This document shows, in pieces, positions 7,978 to 16,066 of a stretch of DNA of 24,756 nucleotides (within the stretch, counting starts at the first letter, position 1; every line of letters starts with the position of its first letter). The translations under genes were made by a program, and so were the position numbers. The stretch comes from UBA7398 sp963978235. GTDB taxonomy: Bacteria; Actinomycetota; Actinomycetes; Nanopelagicales; Nanopelagicaceae. The notes below the pieces were generated by a model, which did not search any database, was not told where the DNA came from, and saw nothing but the letters and a program-made list of their open reading frames with translations. Location of the stretch: NCBI GenBank assembly GCA_963978235.1, contig CAXBQM010000007.1, positions 1 through 24,756 of the forward strand, given 5' to 3'.

Positions 7978-9193
7978 CTCGCAATACTCCAACCGAGACC
8001 ACAAAATACGCGCCAGCAACAATTAGTGGTGTTGTAGCACCTAAGCCACTTGTTGGAAGAATGATCGCTGCAACTAACGCGCCACTAACAATTGCAACAT
8101 TCATAATGACGTCATACACAGCAAAAACTCTGCCGCGAAATTGGTCAGGGACTTTTGATTGCACAAGCGCATCATTTGTGACTTTGACGCATTGACCGCA
8201 TAACCCCACAAAGAATGCGGTCGCAAGTAAAACGATCTCGGTCTGTGACACCGCTAAGAAGAGTGGGAGTAGCCCGCTGCAGAACAACATTGCGCGAATC
8301 CATGCGTGACGCCCAAATTGTGAAACTCCAAATGGCGCAATCACTGCACCAATACCAATTCCAACACCAGCCACACTTATCGCAAGCGCTAAACCAGCCA
8401 GCCCAGCTTCTGGATCGCTAGGTGCATTAAATGTATTTCGCTCTAAAAGTAAGGTCATCAGAGTTAACGCATTGAGTCCAAATCGATGAGTGGCAGTCGC
8501 AAAGATTCCAAGATAAACATCGCCGAGCTTTCTCATCAGCGCTAACCCATCACGCAACTCTTGAAACCGTTCCCGCACCGTGCCACGTGTTAATTCATGC
8601 GGAAGTGGCCCAATTGCCTTCTTCGGCATCAGCACTGCAAGGAGCGCTGCGACAAAATACATGCCGGCAGCAACAATGATGAGTCCGGCGTCAGCAAAAT
8701 CTGCATTGGTATGAGAGTCAAGGAATCTTCGCAATCCAATTCCAACACCGCCACCAATAACAACTGCGACCGTTCCACCAGTAACGGCAAGTGCATTAAT
8801 CCCCATCAACCTATTTCGATCGACTAATAACGGAAGTCCAGCGCTTAACCCAGCAAGAATTAATCGATTAACTCCAAATGCAATAAGCACAACGCACGTC
8901 AACACAATTCCGGTTGCGCCGTTATGTACTAACCAGGCAATGAGAAGAAGTGCGAGTGCGCGCGAGAGATTTGCAAACGCCAAGATACGTGATCGTGATA
9001 TTCGATCCAGAATTGTTCCGACAAATGGCCCGATTAGTGAATACGGGAGAAGTACAACTGCAAACGCAACAGCAGCTGCCATTGCATTGGGTTGTCGTTC
9101 AGGTGAAAACAAAACAAATGATGCAAGACCGGTTTGGAAAATTCCATCTGTAAATTGCCCTACCCATCGAACAGATAAGAGCTTTTTAATCAC
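7940..9193 (-). CDS. MFS transporter
   Basis: A 417-residue integral membrane protein with about 12 hydrophobic segments, of the major facilitator superfamily. It resembles the MFS_3 / enterobactin-exporter-like group, with the loop GTILDRISRSRILAFANLSRA (about 59-79) after the second segment. The substrate cannot be told. It starts with GTG at 9193, overlapping the stop of the upstream glycosyltransferase gene by 8 bases, so the two are probably cotranscribed. A role in exporting a glycosylated product is a guess from that coupling; MFS genes also occur beside pcnA in other actinobacteria. The last 13 codons overlap the 3' end of pcnA in convergent orientation. Confidence 0.88.
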   Translation of the reverse strand: MIKKLLSVRWVGQFTDGIFQTGLASFVLFSPERQPNAMAAAVAFAVVLLPYSLIGPFVGTILDRISRSRILAFANLSRALALLLIAWLVHNGATGIVLTCVVLIAFGVNRLILAGLSAGLPLLVDRNRLMGINALAVTGGTVAVVIGGGVGIGLRRFLDSHTNADFADAGLIIVAAGMYFVAALLAVLMPKKAIGPLPHELTRGTVRERFQELRDGLALMRKLGDVYLGIFATATHRFGLNALTLMTLLLERNTFNAPSDPEAGLAGLALAISVAGVGIGIGAVIAPFGVSQFGRHAWIRAMLFCSGLLPLFLAVSQTEIVLLATAFFVGLCGQCVKVTNDALVQSKVPDQFRGRVFAVYDVIMNVAIVSGALVAAIILPTSGLGATTPLIVAGAYFVVSVGVLRVKNFHADKRPTT

Positions 9194-10298
9194 CGAAGGT
9201 ACCTAACCAACTTTTCGCTAGCGACTTCAGGTAACTTTCTTGCGCCTTCAAAAAATCCTTTTTGTATTTATTTACAACTACCGCAGAAGGAGGTTGATCG
9301 AGAACTTTTTCTATGGCTCGTGCTGCTTCTTCAGCGTTATCAACAAGCGTAATCATCTTTGGGCATTCATCGTGCAGTTTCTGTGCACCGCTATTTCGCA
9401 TAGAAACAACTGGAACTCCATGCAGAACTGCCTCTCGCATTGCCATTCCATAACTTTCAAATGGCGCAGTTGATAATAAAACTGAAATTTTTGCCCAAGT
9501 ATTTTCGAGCTCACTTTGTGAGATATACCCCGTAGCGTTGATAGAGACTTTGGGAATCTCTTTTAAATCCTCTATGAATGTAGATTTAAGTGGCCCATCT
9601 CCAATAATTAAGGCTTCTGCTTTTACAGAAAGATTTTTCATTGCCTCAACCCATGTTCCAACCCCTCGTTGTGGATGGATACGGCCAACAAAAGCCACTA
9701 CTTTCTTTTTAGAGCGGGTTGTCCTTTTGAATGTCGAAATTAATGGCACTGGGGCAATAACAATTTGTTTATCAACAACACCAAATAGTTTCTTAGCAAA
9801 ATGTATCTGGTCGTTAGAAACGAGCCTTACCGATTCGACTTTCGCAATAGTTTTCTGAATAAATAAGTTTTGTAATCGCCCTTTTATGCCTGTGCCAAAA
9901 CCTGATTTGGTGATCTCTCCGTGAAAAGATACTTGAATCGGAATTTTTCGTGAGAATTTTTTGCGTAGTAAGAAAGCAGATAGAAGTCCAAAAAATGGAT
10001 CTCCGGCAATGATCATGGTCGGAAGAATGTGGCGACTTTGCAGCTCTCGAAAAGCGATTGTGGCAGCTTTTCTAAATTGAGTTCGTTTTGCCCCATGAGC
10101 AAAATGTTGTAAGTGGTTATCGGTAGAACTAAATGAATCCCTTTGGTGTCCACCAGATATAAGCAAAAGCCCGGGTGATTTCCCTTTGGAGATCTTGTTA
10201 ATTACCGAACCATAAAGTTCGTATCGACGATAGAGATCGTCAGGTACGGATGTTGCTGCTTTTAAATCGGCGAGAAGCATTATGGGCAAGCGACTCAT
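9186..10298 (-). CDS. Glycosyltransferase family 4 (GT-B)
   Basis: A 370-residue cytoplasmic or membrane-associated GT-B glycosyltransferase. The C-terminal nucleotide-sugar domain begins at VVAFVGRIHPQRG (200-212) and contains IIGDGP (231-236) and the GT4 E-x7-E motif, Glu281 and Glu289 in ESYGMAMREA. The N-terminal acceptor half is diverged (MLLADLKAATSVPDD). Donor and acceptor are unknown; cell-surface polysaccharide or glycolipid synthesis is likely. The ATG overlaps the stop of the upstream GT4 gene as ATGA (10295-10298). The DNA is AT-richer than neighbouring core genes, which fits acquired or fast-evolving surface-glycan genes. Confidence 0.88.
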   Translation of the reverse strand: MSRLPIMLLADLKAATSVPDDLYRRYELYGSVINKISKGKSPGLLLISGGHQRDSFSSTDNHLQHFAHGAKRTQFRKAATIAFRELQSRHILPTMIIAGDPFFGLLSAFLLRKKFSRKIPIQVSFHGEITKSGFGTGIKGRLQNLFIQKTIAKVESVRLVSNDQIHFAKKLFGVVDKQIVIAPVPLISTFKRTTRSKKKVVAFVGRIHPQRGVGTWVEAMKNLSVKAEALIIGDGPLKSTFIEDLKEIPKVSINATGYISQSELENTWAKISVLLSTAPFESYGMAMREAVLHGVPVVSMRNSGAQKLHDECPKMITLVDNAEEAARAIEKVLDQPPSAVVVNKYKKDFLKAQESYLKSLAKSWLGTFGD

Positions 10299-11416
10299 GC
10301 GACAGCCTTAAGTAATTGGTAAATCTTTTCAAAATTACTTTTTTTGTCGAAGATTTCACTTGTCCGAGCCAATGAGTGTGAGATACAAGAATGTTCGAAT
10401 TCCGGGTGTGAAAGTACGTACGTTATTGCAGATTTAAGGTCAGGATATTTGTGTGAACCACATAAAATTCCATCGTTATCGTTCTCAATGACATCTTCAC
10501 TCCCAGTATTCGCTCGAGCAATACTAAAAAGGCCCGATGCCCGCGCCTCAAGCAGAGCATGAGAAAGCCCTTCATAAGAGCTATTTAAAACAAATATCCG
10601 TGATCGTTGATAAAGGTCAATCAATTGTGGCTGCGAAATGTCGCCAAAGAAGGTAACGCCGGCACCAATCTTCTTTGCCTGATTTTCAAGATTGAGTTTC
10701 TCAGGACCATCTCCCGCGATAGCTAATTTCAGGTTTAGTGCATGCGCGACAGCTATTAACTCATCCACTCCTTTCCACTTTACCAATCGGCAGACTGTGA
10801 GAAGGTCAAAATCTTTTGTAGGTTTTCCCGTCGAATTAAAAAGTGATAAATCAACAGAATTAGGTATGTACGAGATATTTTCTGCGTTGACTCCCCAGCG
10901 AACACATAATTTTTCTAACTGTCGAGTGGGAACAATTACTTGCGATGCACTTCTCAGTGATTGTGAAGCCATCCACCTAAAAACTCTGTATTTGAGATTC
11001 AATGTAGCTGACTGAAAATCTTCAATATCTAGCTCTGTATATCCATTATTTCGAGCGCGTTCCCAGACAAAATCTCCAGGAACTTTCGCTACATATTTTC
11101 TTCGGGAGAATCGAGTCGCTAGATAGGTTTCCAAAAACATTCCGGCCGCCAATATTGGAACATCTGGCTTTGAGTTTCTCCGAATAGTAAAAGCTACTTT
11201 GAGATACCTCATAACAATATTGAGGGATCTTGAAATTTTGATTATTTTCTGATGCGCATTGTGCGTGGTCGAAGATTTCTCATCCGTCAAGGTGACGACG
11301 GAACATTGGCCTGATTTAGTCGAATACCACTCAGCAAATTCCTTAGTGAACTTAGCCGGACCCCCGCTTTCCGGCGGGTAAATGCCGCTCACTAAACAAA
11401 ATTCACTTCGCAACAC
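10295..11416 (-). CDS. Glycosyltransferase family 4 (GT-B), leaderless start
   Basis: With GTG 11416 as start this is 373 residues. The N-terminus has the classic GT4 beta-strand and loop, LVSGIYPPESGGPAKF (8-23). The C-terminal domain has LLTVCRLVKWKGVDEL (205-220), IAGDGPEK (233-240) and the E-x7-E pair Glu282/Glu290 in YEGLSHALLE. The frame is open upstream to 11494, but the longer form overlaps the divergent DUF5318 gene and adds 26 residues outside the family pattern. A TATCCT -10 box exactly 6 bases before GTG 11416 supports the shorter form. It heads the GT4-GT4-MFS operon. Substrate is unknown; a surface polysaccharide is likely. A hand count of 10801-10860 gives 19 G/C in 60, against 30 in 60 at 17521-17580 in dnaB. 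Confidence 0.87.
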   Translation of the reverse strand: MLRSEFCLVSGIYPPESGGPAKFTKEFAEWYSTKSGQCSVVTLTDEKSSTTHNAHQKIIKISRSLNIVMRYLKVAFTIRRNSKPDVPILAAGMFLETYLATRFSRRKYVAKVPGDFVWERARNNGYTELDIEDFQSATLNLKYRVFRWMASQSLRSASQVIVPTRQLEKLCVRWGVNAENISYIPNSVDLSLFNSTGKPTKDFDLLTVCRLVKWKGVDELIAVAHALNLKLAIAGDGPEKLNLENQAKKIGAGVTFFGDISQPQLIDLYQRSRIFVLNSSYEGLSHALLEARASGLFSIARANTGSEDVIENDNDGILCGSHKYPDLKSAITYVLSHPEFEHSCISHSLARTSEIFDKKSNFEKIYQLLKAVA

Positions 11417-11422
11417 ACAGAA

Positions 11423-11428
11423 AGGATA
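11423..11428 (-). promoter_or_regulatory. -10 element for the GT4-GT4-MFS operon (leaderless)
   Basis: On the minus strand TATCCT is followed by TTCTGT and GTG at 11416. The spacing is the same as at the Nudix and ponA promoters. It lies only 2 bp from the divergent DUF5318 -10 element. Confidence 0.6.
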
Positions 11429-11430
11429 GT

Positions 11431-11436
11431 TATTCT
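11431..11436 (+). promoter_or_regulatory. -10 element for the DUF5318 gene (leaderless)
   Basis: TATTCT is followed by eight bases (ttcttact) and ATG at 11445. No Shine-Dalgarno sequence lies upstream of the ATG, so transcript and reading frame probably start together. Confidence 0.58.
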
Positions 11437-11444
11437 TTCTTACT

Positions 11445-11858
11445 ATGTGGTCCCAACGCGCATACGTAGATTTCACGCTAAAAAAGCGCGCCACACTCTC
11501 TGCGTTATTTCGCGGTTTAAGTTCTGCAACTGATGCGTGCGATGCCGATCCGTATTTGCGAAGAGCTGCGAAGTTTCATGGCGAACGAGCCGACCGAAAA
11601 TGCCCAGTATGTAAGGGCGAGAAGATGGTCGAACTTCGCTACACATTTGGCGATCAACTCGGCCAGTACTCAGGACGTCTTAAGTCACTTCAAGAACTTG
11701 ATGAGATGCAATCAGAGTTTGGTGAATTCCGTGTCTACGTCGTTGAAGTCTGTAATGAATGCGGCTGGAACCACATCTCCTCTTCATATTTGTTAGGAGA
11801 TGGCGTCACTCGGAAACCGCCACGCAAGCAGCGAACCATCGAAGATGAGGTGGGATAG
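11445..11858 (+). CDS. DUF5318 family zinc-ribbon-like protein
   Basis: A 137-residue soluble protein restricted, as far as I know, to actinobacteria, where it sits just before the class A PBP gene (Rv0049 before ponA1). It has two CxxC pairs, CPVC (residues 53-56) and CNEC (103-106), the second in the family signature VEVCNECGWNH. These probably bind one zinc ion. The N-terminal part KKRATLSALFRG and the CDADPYLRRAAKFHGE segment also match the family as I know it. No catalytic site is evident. The cellular role is not established; conserved linkage to ponA hints at wall synthesis. The ATG at 11445 is preceded by a -10 box at the leaderless spacing. Confidence 0.85.
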   Translation: MWSQRAYVDFTLKKRATLSALFRGLSSATDACDADPYLRRAAKFHGERADRKCPVCKGEKMVELRYTFGDQLGQYSGRLKSLQELDEMQSEFGEFRVYVVEVCNECGWNHISSSYLLGDGVTRKPPRKQRTIEDEVG

Positions 11859-11866
11859 CAAGGCGG

Positions 11867-11872
11867 TAACCT
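11867..11872 (+). promoter_or_regulatory. -10 element for ponA (leaderless)
   Basis: TAACCT is followed by six bases (ttcgtt) and GTG at 11879. It lies just after the DUF5318 stop. No Shine-Dalgarno sequence is present, so ponA appears to have its own leaderless start in addition to any readthrough. Confidence 0.6.
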
Positions 11873-11878
11873 TTCGTT

Positions 11879-13837
11879 GTGGCGTTAAAACGCGAAAAAA
11901 TCAGACGGTTAGCACTGATGACCATCGGTGCCGGTTTTGTCGTCGGCGTAATTGGTTTCGCAATCGCATACTTCACAGTTGATATTCCAGACCCCAATGC
12001 ATACGTCAATAGCCAAGCGACAGTCATCCAATATGCAGATGGCAGTGAAGTGGGACGTATCGGTGCACAGAATCGAACCATCGTTCCGCTAGCAAATATT
12101 CCAATCCATTTACGTCACGCTGTTCTTGCAGCAGAGAACAAAAGTTTTTACACCGACCGAGCAATTAGTCCAATCGGAATTCTTCGCGCAGTTATCAATA
12201 ACTTACGAGGTGGTTCACTCCAAGGTGGTTCGACGATTACACAGCAATACGCCAAGACTGCATTCCTTACGCCGGATCGCACCATCAAACGAAAAATAAA
12301 AGAATTAGTTATCTCAATAAAACTTGAGAGTCAGTTCTCGAAGGATCAGATTTTAGAAAATTATCTCAACACCATTTATTTCGGTCGTGGCGCGTACGGA
12401 GTTGAAACTGGCGCGCAAGTTTATTTCGGTCGAAGTGTTGATCAATTAACTATCGAACAAGCAGTAGTGCTTGCGAGCATTCTTCGCTCGCCAGGTTATT
12501 ACGATCCTTATTACAAAAAAGGAAACCTTGAACGATTGCAAGGTCGCTATCAATATGTGATTAAAGGATTATTAGATAAGAAGTGGATTAGCAAAGAGCG
12601 AGCAACTCGTGCGCAAGCCAATTTCCCGCAAGTGAAACCGCGCCTTTCGACCGGACAACTTGCTGGACCAAAAGGTTACTTAGTTCAATCAGTCCAATCA
12701 GAGTTGAACGCACTTGGCTTTACCGACGATCAATTAATGATCGGTGGCCTCATCGTGAAAACCACTCTTGAAAAAGATGCTCAAACAGCAGCGGTCGATG
12801 CGGTTGATTCGCAAGCTCCGAAGAATGCGCCAGACAATCTCCATATTGGATTGGTATCGATCCGACCAGGAACTGGTGAAATCGTTGCGATGTATGGCGG
12901 CAAGGATTACCTCGTCCGCCAACTTAATGATGCAACACAAGCAATCACGCAAGCGGGTTCCACCTTTAAACCATTCGCGCTTATTGCAGCGTTACAAGCA
13001 GGAATTCCACTTTCTTCGGTCTGGAATGGTGATTCACCTAAAGTCTTTGATGATGCTGGAAAGCCATACATGGTTTCGAATTACGGTGATAAAGAGTTTG
13101 GCGAATTATCACTCTTGAAAGCAACAGCAAGTTCAGTAAATACCGTCTTCGTTCCACTTGGTATTAAAGCTGGACTTGAAAATGTTGCGAATGCGGCGCG
13201 AGCTGCCGGAATTCCATCATCAGTTGCGTTAATGCCAACGCCATCAATTGTGCTCGGTGTAGCGAGCCCGCATGTTGTAGATGTGGCGTCAGCATTTGCA
13301 ACGTTTGCAGCGCAAGGTGTTTATGCAAAACCATTCTTGGTGAAAGAAGTACAAGGTTCAAATAAGGGTGTGCTCTATCAAGCACAGATTCAGCCACAAG
13401 AAGTATTTGCGAAAGATGTGATGGCAGATCTGACATATGCGCTTGGCGAAGTAACACGTGCGGGTACTGCAACAGCTGCGGTTTCAAAACTTGGTCGTCC
13501 AAGTGCAGGAAAAACTGGAACCTCGCAGAACAATGCATCTGCGTGGTTCTCTGGTTACGTGCCACAACTTGCAACCTCTGTCGCTTTCTTCCGTGATGAT
13601 GCGACTCAATCACTGAATGGAATCGGTGGGCTAACTTCACTCACTGGTGGCACATTCCCAGCGCGAATTTGGACCGCGTATATGAAAGTCGCATTGAAAG
13701 ATCAACCGGTAATTGATTTTCCTGCGCCAGCAAATATTGGCGGTACCGATGTCAAACCAATTCCAGATCCAGTACCAACGCTTCCTATTAGTGCAGTAAC
13801 TCCTACACCAACACCAACTCCGACCAAGAAGAAATAA
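11879..13837 (+). CDS. ponA: Class A penicillin-binding protein (PBP1)
   Basis: A 652-residue bifunctional peptidoglycan synthase. A short cytoplasmic basic stretch is followed by one membrane anchor (about 11-33), then a GT51 transglycosylase domain (about 55-225) with catalytic Glu86 in AENKSFY, GGSTITQQYAK (116-126) and the NYLNTIYFGRGAYG stretch (161-174). The transpeptidase domain follows, with STFK (361-364; Ser361 nucleophile), SVN (419-421) and KTGT (545-548). The C-terminus is a proline/threonine tail with a PTPTPTPT repeat, as in actinobacterial PonA proteins but short. It polymerises lipid II delivered by MurJ and cross-links stem peptides outside the membrane. The start is GTG 11879. 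The GT87 gene follows after 9 bases. Confidence 0.96.
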   Translation: MALKREKIRRLALMTIGAGFVVGVIGFAIAYFTVDIPDPNAYVNSQATVIQYADGSEVGRIGAQNRTIVPLANIPIHLRHAVLAAENKSFYTDRAISPIGILRAVINNLRGGSLQGGSTITQQYAKTAFLTPDRTIKRKIKELVISIKLESQFSKDQILENYLNTIYFGRGAYGVETGAQVYFGRSVDQLTIEQAVVLASILRSPGYYDPYYKKGNLERLQGRYQYVIKGLLDKKWISKERATRAQANFPQVKPRLSTGQLAGPKGYLVQSVQSELNALGFTDDQLMIGGLIVKTTLEKDAQTAAVDAVDSQAPKNAPDNLHIGLVSIRPGTGEIVAMYGGKDYLVRQLNDATQAITQAGSTFKPFALIAALQAGIPLSSVWNGDSPKVFDDAGKPYMVSNYGDKEFGELSLLKATASSVNTVFVPLGIKAGLENVANAARAAGIPSSVALMPTPSIVLGVASPHVVDVASAFATFAAQGVYAKPFLVKEVQGSNKGVLYQAQIQPQEVFAKDVMADLTYALGEVTRAGTATAAVSKLGRPSAGKTGTSQNNASAWFSGYVPQLATSVAFFRDDATQSLNGIGGLTSLTGGTFPARIWTAYMKVALKDQPVIDFPAPANIGGTDVKPIPDPVPTLPISAVTPTPTPTPTKKK

Positions 13838-13846
13838 CCCCTGCCA

Positions 13847-15079
13847 ATGCGCGCGATCAGTCGACCGCTGGTTGCACTTGCAATCCTTGCTTCACTGCTC
13901 TCGTTTGTGAAATTTCAACATTGTCGTGACGCAGGTTGGGGTGCGCCAGATGTTTACGTCCATATGTGTTATTCAGACATCACCGCGCTTTATTCGGAGC
14001 GAGGCATGGATACCCATGATTTCCCTTACGCATCAACGTCGAACGCAGTCGAATATCCCGCCATTACTGGTTTAGTTATGTGGGGTACATCGTTTCTAGT
14101 AACCGATAAAAATAATCCGTATCGAAACTACTTTGACATCAATCTGATATTGCTCATCCTTCTTCTTATTGGAACATCGTTACTCGTACACTCCCTCAAT
14201 CCTGAATTTTCATATCTCTTACCGCTCTCGCCCGCACTTGTAGCCTCACTCTTTATTAATTGGGATCTCTGGGCAGTTATCTCCGCAGTTGCTTCGTTGT
14301 TTTTCTTTGCACGCGATAAACGTAGCCTTTCTGCGTTATTTCTAGGAGTAAGCATTGCAACGAAATTCTTTCCAATTGTCTTTCTCCTGCCATTAGCGCT
14401 GCACAGCATTTATATTCGTCAGATAAAAAACTTTATTAAGTACTTTGTACTCACACTAACAACGTGGATAGTGATCAACGCCCCCATCGCACTAACACAT
14501 TTTGATGGCTGGTCGCGTTTCTACCGAATGAATTTCACTCGCCAAGCTGATTGGGGATCACTCTGGTACGCCCTATCAAAATTCGGCGCAAACATAAACG
14601 CGTTAAATTATGTAGCAATTATTATTACTCTGATTCTTATTCTTGGCTTAACAATTTTCTATAGTGATATATGTAAAACCCGCACGCCTTATCAAAATCT
14701 TTTTCTCCTTATCTTCTTAACCATGGCAGCGTTCACAACAATCAACAAGGTGTACTCACCACAATATGTTCTCTGGCTAACTCCTTTTGCTGTTCTTGCG
14801 CTCAATGAAAAAAAAGAACGAGCCGCGTTCTGGATCTGGCAAACAGGTGAAGCGCTCTATCACTTTGCGATCTGGCAGTACTTGGCTCAATTCACTGGGG
14901 CAAAATTCGGTTTGCCCGAAAATTGGTACCTCTTCTTCTTATTACTTCGAATTGCGACCTTAATCTGGTTCTGCGTGGCGCTGATGCGCTCAGCCTTGGC
15001 GCTTCGGTCCACAACGCAGCGGCCATCCAAAGCCCCGCTGCTCGAATTTCTCTCTCGAGCAACCGAGGGTTACGCTTAG
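13847..15079 (+). CDS. GT87 / DUF2029 polytopic membrane glycosyltransferase-like protein
   Basis: A 410-residue membrane protein with roughly nine or ten hydrophobic segments. The first extracytoplasmic loop carries HMCYSDITALYS and a following EYPAITG, matching the DUF2029/GT87 type as found next to ponA1 in mycobacteria (Rv0051). GT87 enzymes use polyprenyl-phosphate mannose (or a related donor) on the outer face of the membrane; whether this one is a mannosyltransferase is inferred from family only. It follows ponA by 9 bases with no Shine-Dalgarno sequence, so it probably depends on coupling with ponA. Confidence 0.84.
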   Translation: MRAISRPLVALAILASLLSFVKFQHCRDAGWGAPDVYVHMCYSDITALYSERGMDTHDFPYASTSNAVEYPAITGLVMWGTSFLVTDKNNPYRNYFDINLILLILLLIGTSLLVHSLNPEFSYLLPLSPALVASLFINWDLWAVISAVASLFFFARDKRSLSALFLGVSIATKFFPIVFLLPLALHSIYIRQIKNFIKYFVLTLTTWIVINAPIALTHFDGWSRFYRMNFTRQADWGSLWYALSKFGANINALNYVAIIITLILILGLTIFYSDICKTRTPYQNLFLLIFLTMAAFTTINKVYSPQYVLWLTPFAVLALNEKKERAAFWIWQTGEALYHFAIWQYLAQFTGAKFGLPENWYLFFLLLRIATLIWFCVALMRSALALRSTTQRPSKAPLLEFLSRATEGYA

Positions 15080-15113
15080 CCCTCTTATTTTCAGCCCCGT
15101 CAGCGGTGGCCGA

Positions 15114-15119
15114 TATAAA
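15114..15119 (+). promoter_or_regulatory. rpsF: Probable -10 element for the rpsF-ssb-rpsR-rplI operon
   Basis: TATAAA within cgatataaataag differs from TATAAT at one base. It would give a start near 15126 and a leader of about 60 bases that begins just before the CCTCCT element. No good -35 is seen at 16-18 bp. Confidence 0.4.
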
Positions 15120-15134
15120 TAAGAACATGCAAGC

Positions 15135-15177
15135 CCTCCTGTTACGGAACGTCCGTAACCGTTTAGTCCAAAGGAGG
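15135..15177 (+). promoter_or_regulatory. rpsF: rpsF leader: nested hairpin that can hide the Shine-Dalgarno sequence
   Basis: CCTCCT (15135-15140) is the exact complement of the AGGAGG Shine-Dalgarno core (15172-15177). Directly after it comes a perfect 8-bp hairpin with a 3-base loop, GTTACGGA-ACG-TCCGTAAC (15141-15159). Together they form an outer helix P1 and a stacked inner helix P2, with a 12-base bulge only on the 3' side (15160-15171). The S6:S18 ribosomal leader motif known from many bacteria has this two-helix form with a CCG at the 3'-side bulge; a CCG lies here at 15159-15161. The likely role is autoregulation by the S6-S18 complex. Pairing is read directly; ligand and function are inferred. 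Confidence 0.55.
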
Positions 15178-15189
15178 TGGGGTTAGCGC

Positions 15190-15474
15190 ATGCGTCGATA
15201 TGAACTCATGGTCATTCTTGATCCTGATCTAGAAGAACGCACAGTTGCACCAAGTCTCGAGACTTATCTCAAGATTATTAAAGACTCTGGTGGCCGCGTC
15301 GACAAACTCGATATTTGGGGACGTCGTCGTATGACATTCGAAATCGCTAAAAAAGGCGAAGGCATTTATGCCGTCATCGATATGCATTGTGGACCAGCAG
15401 CAATCAAAGAGTTGGATCGCCAACTTAATTTGAATGAAGCTGTTCTTCGCACCAAAGTAGTTCGCCCAGAATAA
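15190..15474 (+). CDS. rpsF: 30S ribosomal protein S6
   Basis: A 94-residue S6 protein of the central 30S domain, binding partner of S18. It begins MRRYELMVILDPDLEERT and has the family segments GGRVDKLDIWGRRRM and YAVIDMHC. The length is typical. A full AAGGAGGT Shine-Dalgarno sequence (15171-15178) lies 11 bases before the ATG, the strongest in the window and unlike the leaderless genes around it. It is the first gene of rpsF-ssb-rpsR-rplI. Confidence 0.97.
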   Translation: MRRYELMVILDPDLEERTVAPSLETYLKIIKDSGGRVDKLDIWGRRRMTFEIAKKGEGIYAVIDMHCGPAAIKELDRQLNLNEAVLRTKVVRPE

Positions 15475-15513
15475 ATACCAAAGCCGCATCTAAAGTAGAA
15501 AAGGAACCTAACT

Positions 15514-16008
15514 ATGGCAGCAGGCGATACCAACATCACGTTGATCGGAAACCTTGTTAACGATCCAGAACTTCGATTCACACCATCTGGTGCTGCAGTC
15601 GCAAAGTTCACTGTCGCATCAACACCGCGATATATGGATCGAAATACAAATGAATGGAAAGACGGAGATACTCTCTTTCTTCAATGCCAAATCTGGCGTC
15701 AAGCAGCAGAGAACGTTGCCGAATCATTAACTCGCGGAATGCGCGTGATGGTCTCTGGACGTTTGAAGCAACGCTCCTACGAAACCAAAGAAGGCGAAAA
15801 GCGCACTGTCTTTGAAGTAGAAGTTGACGAAGTTGGTCCATCACTCCGAAACGCAACTGCGAAAGTCACCAAGACTGCGCGTCAAGGTGGCACAAATACT
15901 GGCTTCTCCGCTCCAGCAACTGAGAGCGCTGAAGATCCATGGGCATCAACAACTTCTTCAGGTGGCGGTTGGGCAACCACTGCTTCCGAAGAACAACCAC
16001 CTTTTTAA
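15514..16008 (+). CDS. ssb: Single-stranded DNA-binding protein
   Basis: A 164-residue SSB. The OB-fold domain (about 1-115) starts GDTNITLIGNLVNDPELRFT and contains IWRQAAENVAESLTRGMRV. A low-complexity Gly/Ser/Thr linker follows. The acidic C-terminal partner-binding tip reads EEQPPF, a slight variant of the usual DDDxPF. It coats single-stranded DNA in replication and repair. AAGGA at 15501-15505 is a good Shine-Dalgarno sequence. It lies between rpsF and rpsR as in most actinobacteria and close to dnaB. Confidence 0.97.
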   Translation: MAAGDTNITLIGNLVNDPELRFTPSGAAVAKFTVASTPRYMDRNTNEWKDGDTLFLQCQIWRQAAENVAESLTRGMRVMVSGRLKQRSYETKEGEKRTVFEVEVDEVGPSLRNATAKVTKTARQGGTNTGFSAPATESAEDPWASTTSSGGGWATTASEEQPPF

Positions 16009-16066
16009 TACCTAACAAACCAACCATTCTCGGTTAATCCCGAGGCACCCGAAAAGGAGCACCACA

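Noticed and set aside
11417..11494. Longer form of the first GT4 protein starting at 11494
   Set aside because: It would overlap the first 50 bases of DUF5318 and lacks a ribosome-binding site; GTG 11416 fits both the family N-terminus and the -10 spacing.
16029..16044. CTCGG/CCGAG inverted repeat before rpsR
   Set aside because: The stem is only 5 bp with a 6-base loop and no U-run, too weak to call a terminator or leader by itself.
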